From NCBI GenBank assembly GCA_965230755.1, contig CBDDLT010000016.1, forward strand, positions 434,001-498,000: 64,000 bases of DNA, written 5' to 3'. This document shows, one piece after another, positions 61,001 through 64,000 of this stretch (the stretch's first letter is position 1; every line of letters starts with the position of its first letter). The notes under the pieces are model-generated. The model was not told the DNA's origin. It did no database searches and saw only the letters and a program-made list of their open reading frames with translations. The position numbers were made by a program, and so were the translations under genes. Source of the DNA: DATFJT01 sp965230755. Its GTDB lineage: Bacteria; Bacteroidota; Bacteroidia; Chitinophagales; Saprospiraceae.

Positions 61001-63307
61001 GCCATCATTCATGATGAACATGTACTTTATGAATCGACAGGATTTCCCTCAGATGATATTGTTCTCAAGATAAAGTCCCTTCCTCTGCACGGTGGTTTAC
61101 TTTTGGAAGGTCAAAGTTTAAAAGAAGGAGATTGGATTGTACAAGAAGACCTGTTTAATCGTCTATTGAGTTATCAACATTCGAATGCAATGTTTCGAAG
61201 AGATTCTTTCTTCTTCGATGTCTTGGTAAATGGCGTTGGTATAAAACAAGATCAAAGATTCGATATTTTCATTGCCAATGGTAGTATGAATGCCCAGGCT
61301 ATAGTCACACAAGAAATTCTGTGTCCCGATATCAATGATGGTGAAGTAAGCATAACCGTATCTGGTGGTGTGCCTCCCTACGAATATGGAATCCAGGGCT
61401 TGGCCTATCAAACCGACAGTGTATTTTCCGGACTGAGTCCGAACTATTACGTATTCACCGTTCGCGATCAAATGGGTTCGGAAATAGCATTGCCTGGAAT
61501 CAATCTTGAGGGTAAGATTTCTTTCACTATGGATTACGAACAGAATGGTAGAGATATCGTTTTTCATATTATGGGAGGAGAAGCTCCCTATCTATATAGT
61601 TTGGATGGTGGTCTTTTGCTTTCGGATAGTGTTTTTGTCGACCTAAATCCAGGAGCTCATCGTCTTAAAATCATAGATCAACTCAATTGCGAGAAAGAGT
61701 TCATCTTCAATTTCGAATTCAAAACAGTTTCTATAAACCTAAAGAGCTTAAAACCATCCTTATGCCATGATTCAGAAGATGGTGAAATCGCTGTTGGTGC
61801 TACCGGAGGGCTGAAACCCTATCGTTTTTCAATTAATGACGGGCCATTATCCGGGGACAGTATTTTTGCATCTTTGACCCCAGGATTTTACAATGTAAAG
61901 GTAATTGATGCACTGAACGAATTCGACGAGCTGCTCTCCTTGGAAGTAATTTCTCCTAGTCCCATCACGGCCAGCACGACCATCCTGGATCGCGATATTT
62001 ATGTCAATGCCACAGGAGGAACAGGGCAATATGTCTATAATATAGACGGCCAACAATTTACTACCAATAGCGTCTTCGAAAATGTTTCTTACGGACCTCA
62101 TGTTATAGGAATTAAGGATCAACACTCTTGTTACACTGATATTAATGTCAATGTGCTTGAACAGCCCATATTAATACAATACCAATGGAACCAAACTCTC
62201 GATTGTCACAATGATTCTACAGGACAGTTGGAAATAATTGCGACAGGAGGCTACCCGCCGTTTGAGTACGCACTAAATCAAGGAGATTATCAAGAAGAAG
62301 CTATATTCGACCTACTTCACGCATCCAATTACAGCATTTATGTCAGAGATGATCAGGGTCAAATCCAGGTTCTGAACGGCGTTATTTTAGAGAATCCTGA
62401 AGAACTTAAAGCTACTTTAAACTATATCAACGACAGCCTATTTGTCTCTGTTTCCGGAGGTTATCCGCCGTATTACATAGCCATTGACAATAGCAGTCAC
62501 GGTTCGGATTCTGTATTCACTGGACTTGGTCAAGGAACCCATCAAGTCTCTGTTCTAGATGCCAATGATTGTGAACTAATTCAAGATTTTAGTATCAATA
62601 CCAGCCCACTTAGTGTCTCCATTAATGTATTAGAAGAACCTAGTTGTGCTGATTCTGAAGATGGGGTATTAATCGTGACTGGGTCTGGAGGAGTTTCTCC
62701 CTATGAGTATTCCTTGAACAATATCAATTATCAAGAAAGCAATGTATTCACTGGACTTTCTTCTCGTTCATACGTGGCCTACCTCAAAGATGCCGATGGA
62801 ACCATTGGCTTGAGCGCTCCGGTAATGATGGAATCACCCCTTCCTTTGGTAGCCAGTGTTTACACCCGTGAAGATACCGCAAGAATAGAAGCTTTTGGTG
62901 GAACACCTCCGATTCGAACCAGTGTAGATGGTAGTCCTTTCGACACCTTAGATATGTATACAGGTTTGGATCACGGAGAGCATGAACTCATACTTCTTGA
63001 CGCCAATGACTGTGAGAAAATAATCAGCTTTAATATTAAGACCACTGATCAACAAGAGTTGGCCGATGAGAAAATTAGCATTTATCCGAATCCCGCAAGG
63101 AATGAGATCTACATAGAATCTGTATCGTCGAATATTAGTTCGACACAAATAAGAGTTTTTAACAAGTTGGGACAACTTGTAATTATCAAGGATTTTTTAT
63201 TAGGAGAAGACCCCTTAGATATTTCCGGCTTAACACCCGATTCTTATTTACTTGAATTAAACACGAACAATGGTATTGTTCAAAAACCGCTTATTGTAAC
63301 AGAATAA
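58037..63307 (+). CDS. Giant secreted reprolysin-like metalloprotease with P domain, SprB-like repeats and type A T9SS tail
   Basis: 1756 residues. The signal peptide (MRKRLSVWFIFSLLCMSLEG) precedes a propeptide and an M12B-like catalytic domain (about 180-395) with zinc motif HEIGHQLGGHH at 320-330 and the Met-turn SIMSYAGICG. Ig-like/fibronectin-like modules (about 400-825) are followed by a proprotein-convertase P domain (about 830-970: FNLFELEVEQDFMVEKLRLK, GTWSLQIINND). A CSPG/cadherin-like module (about 980-1090), about eight degenerate SprB-type repeats (about 1095-1680; SGGVPPYEYGI, TGGLKPYRFSI) and a type A tail (ISIYPNPARNEIYIE) complete it. Exported by the T9SS; probably degrades extracellular protein while the repeats anchor or bind. 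Confidence 0.93.
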   Translation: MRKRLSVWFIFSLLCMSLEGTGQVFSRVEKNNARPSVSWQKKALSKIYALDTIELEKALFEEKTLSIPLTNGEILQFDLKANTLIPQEIKSKYSYGSWDAMSKDGKYRAKIDFTHHGIRAMIFSEEINFFLEPIALGEQHYVQVFSTQAHHSHDAFSCYSHGAVSKELYHSDQNDGVIGANKRTLDIAVAATGEYTRFYGGTVADGLSGIITTMNRVNAVYEKDLAISFRLVPDNELLVFTDPQTDPYTNGDLSDMLSENQSTLNAVIGSANYDIGHVFGTSGGGLARINSVCRASDKAKGVTGLITPQGDIFNVDYVCHEIGHQLGGHHTFNNCDGDWGGNYSFEPGSGTSIMSYAGICGPTNVQAFSDQHFHIGNLIQMTNSVNSCADIENSNNYVPEVFLNSPTGLIAPVSTPFVLDGFAIDADDTQLDYSWDQMDVSRIEPYGESNFDGPLFRYIEPSPSQNRRYFPSLHNLIDGDHPEEVLPEETRTINFNLTARDNHPEAGAVAYKNYSLDFTESAGPFSVTYPSAEGINFQEGDFITVEWDVSNTDLMPVNCQLVSILLSIDGGLNYDIILNGGTENDGSEDVALPFVSSKSCRIMVKAMDHVFFNISDNDFEIGENPDPEILLLFEDTVFQVCNDNSLNIDFRVEGVNNYTHLTELSIIDPPSFLQFFFDPATAFRTNRDVVLQIFNISSLIPGEYDFKIQAQSLNGEFSAIKTIKLSVQDDRPDAPQLTTPSDLEFYTDNSIPYSWFSSPMIDQYHLQIAIDRNFENTVLDTVLSENTLDFSAGAFGVLYSRISGINLCGEGDFSAPIRYHVSGNSCISYRDEVNFDIPLGAPSFNLFELEVEQDFMVEKLRLKNIEGQHDNTAVLEFKLFYPDGEEKSLITLPCLDETDYLFGISDESSFGFSCPFDRNIIYRGEELLNDPLPMSSQGTWSLQIINNDATMTGSVKEWTLELCGDQESDSASIQKKRDNILQVPLSSMAIIHDEHVLYESTGFPSDDIVLKIKSLPLHGGLLLEGQSLKEGDWIVQEDLFNRLLSYQHSNAMFRRDSFFFDVLVNGVGIKQDQRFDIFIANGSMNAQAIVTQEILCPDINDGEVSITVSGGVPPYEYGIQGLAYQTDSVFSGLSPNYYVFTVRDQMGSEIALPGINLEGKISFTMDYEQNGRDIVFHIMGGEAPYLYSLDGGLLLSDSVFVDLNPGAHRLKIIDQLNCEKEFIFNFEFKTVSINLKSLKPSLCHDSEDGEIAVGATGGLKPYRFSINDGPLSGDSIFASLTPGFYNVKVIDALNEFDELLSLEVISPSPITASTTILDRDIYVNATGGTGQYVYNIDGQQFTTNSVFENVSYGPHVIGIKDQHSCYTDINVNVLEQPILIQYQWNQTLDCHNDSTGQLEIIATGGYPPFEYALNQGDYQEEAIFDLLHASNYSIYVRDDQGQIQVLNGVILENPEELKATLNYINDSLFVSVSGGYPPYYIAIDNSSHGSDSVFTGLGQGTHQVSVLDANDCELIQDFSINTSPLSVSINVLEEPSCADSEDGVLIVTGSGGVSPYEYSLNNINYQESNVFTGLSSRSYVAYLKDADGTIGLSAPVMMESPLPLVASVYTREDTARIEAFGGTPPIRTSVDGSPFDTLDMYTGLDHGEHELILLDANDCEKIISFNIKTTDQQELADEKISIYPNPARNEIYIESVSSNISSTQIRVFNKLGQLVIIKDFLLGEDPLDISGLTPDSYLLELNTNNGIVQKPLIVTE

Positions 63308-63315
63308 TAGAAGGA

Positions 63316-64000
63316 CTACTTCTGCGCCCGACTCACCAAATACAAAGCGACAAAGGAAAAAACAATATTGGGCAACCAAATACCCAGAATTGGCGGAATA
63401 TCATTGGCATTGCTGATGGTCAGTGAGAATTTAGAGAGGTAAATGAATAGGGAACCAATCAATACTCCCAGAGCCAAATGCAAGCCCATTCCACCCCTCA
63501 CTTTTCTAGAAGATATACTTACACCGATGATGGTGAGAATAAAAGTTGTGATGGGGTCACTGGTCCTTCGATGCGATTCCAGTTCGAATTCTTTTATATT
63601 ACCTCGCCCCCTTTCTTTCTGACGATCGATGAATACCTGTAACTCTGGTGTCGTCAGCTTTTGTTTGTCGTTGTGAAAACTATATAAATCGATGGGCTTT
63701 ACATTAATGGCTGTGTCCAGATTTTTTCCTTTGTGGTTGTAAATCTCTTCATTTTCCCCATCGAACACCCGGGTCACATAATCTGTTAAGCGCCATATTT
63801 CTTGATCTCGAATGTACCGACCGCGTTTGGCATGTAACATTTCCACCAATTGGCCATCATCAAAACGCTCTATTCTAAAGTCTCTTGCTGTCGTATCCCT
63901 ACTATTGAAATAGCGCATGGAGATCTTAACATTATCCTCTGTGAACATGTGGATATTATTGCGTTTGGTTTTTTCCGAGTGCCGACCCAAGTGGATGTTC
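63316..64000 (-). CDS. LptF/LptG-family permease (YjgP/YjgQ), cut by right edge
   Basis: C-terminal about 228 residues of an LptF/LptG-type protein. The frame is open to the edge; a TTG at 63990 is not a real start. The periplasmic beta-jellyroll is visible (NIHMFTEDNVKISMRYFNSR, KRGRYIRDQEIWRLTDYVTR), then the Lys/Arg loop and the last three transmembrane helices (from SDPITTFILTIIGVSISSRK to the end). LptF and LptG form the membrane part of the ABC transporter that extracts lipopolysaccharide from the inner membrane. The missing N-terminal helices should lie beyond 64000. It is convergent with the protease gene, 8 bp apart. Confidence 0.9.
   Translation of the reverse strand, partial: NIHLGRHSEKTKRNNIHMFTEDNVKISMRYFNSRDTTARDFRIERFDDGQLVEMLHAKRGRYIRDQEIWRLTDYVTRVFDGENEEIYNHKGKNLDTAINVKPIDLYSFHNDKQKLTTPELQVFIDRQKERGRGNIKEFELESHRRTSDPITTFILTIIGVSISSRKVRGGMGLHLALGVLIGSLFIYLSKFSLTISNANDIPPILGIWLPNIVFSFVALYLVSRAQK

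Noticed and set aside
63988..63990. TTG at 63990 as the start of the LptF/LptG-like gene
   Set aside because: The conserved N-terminal membrane helices are missing, and the frame stays open to the window edge; the gene continues beyond 64000.

Overview
The window looks like a chromosomal segment from a marine-type Bacteroidota, most likely a Saprospiria/Lewinella-like relative; that placement is inference. The sequence shows several phylum hallmarks: type IX secretion (T9SS) C-terminal domains of type A and type B, SprB-type surface repeats, a GLPGLI protein beside a TonB-dependent receptor-like barrel, DUF4271 next to hemD, and promoters of the Bacteroidota -7 type TAnnTTTG. The DNA is AT-rich. 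I see no rRNA, tRNA, CRISPR array, intact IS element or phage.

Layout. 0-3.7 kb: a TPR/HisKA_2 sensor kinase with its response regulator (cut by the left edge), then a TetR regulator divergent from a short-chain dehydrogenase, with two clear operator palindromes on the promoter. 3.8-6.5 kb: a PLP decarboxylase and an anaerobic-type coproporphyrinogen oxidase (hemN) in one transcript. 6.5-12.3 kb: an outer-membrane barrel and a GLPGLI protein divergent from an OmpR-type two-component pair, with helically phased AAGGTTAA repeats between them. 12.5-15.3 kb: DEAD-box helicase, RDD membrane protein, pirin. 15.4-20.6 kb: a giant secreted M43 metalloprotease with a type B T9SS tail. 20.6-22.6 kb: a lipoprotein and a gene graveyard holding two T9SS tail remnants joined head to head. 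22.6-28.4 kb: operon DUF4271-hemD-nudix-icmF. 28.5-30.6 kb: a second OmpR-type two-component pair. 30.7-36.3 kb: lipoproteins, an ECF sigma factor with a probable anti-sigma/outer-membrane fusion, and a DUF6588-like protein. 36.7-40.1 kb: katG divergent from oxyR.

40.4-52.4 kb is the most unusual region. A LytTR response regulator and a propeller-type histidine kinase are transcribed away from three very large or surface-type genes: a SprB-repeat protein with five exact-period 234-bp repeats, an FG-GAP/ASPIC-UnbV protein, and a Gly-rich protein with a 513-bp internal duplication. The first and third share an internal module and an almost identical cysteine-bearing C-terminal tail, and lack the canonical T9SS tails. 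This looks like a two-component-controlled surface adhesin system with a possible non-canonical sorting tail.

52.6-56.5 kb: an oxidative-repair cluster (msrB-msrA-thioredoxin-like-GNAT-small protein), an AraC regulator, and a redoxin coupled to a TTG-started glycosyltransferase. 57.5-63.3 kb: a small lipoprotein and a giant reprolysin-like secreted protease with P domain, SprB-like repeats and a type A T9SS tail. The right edge cuts an LptF/LptG-family permease. Signalling (three complete two-component pairs and one partial), peroxide defence, and T9SS-exported surface or secreted proteins dominate the window.
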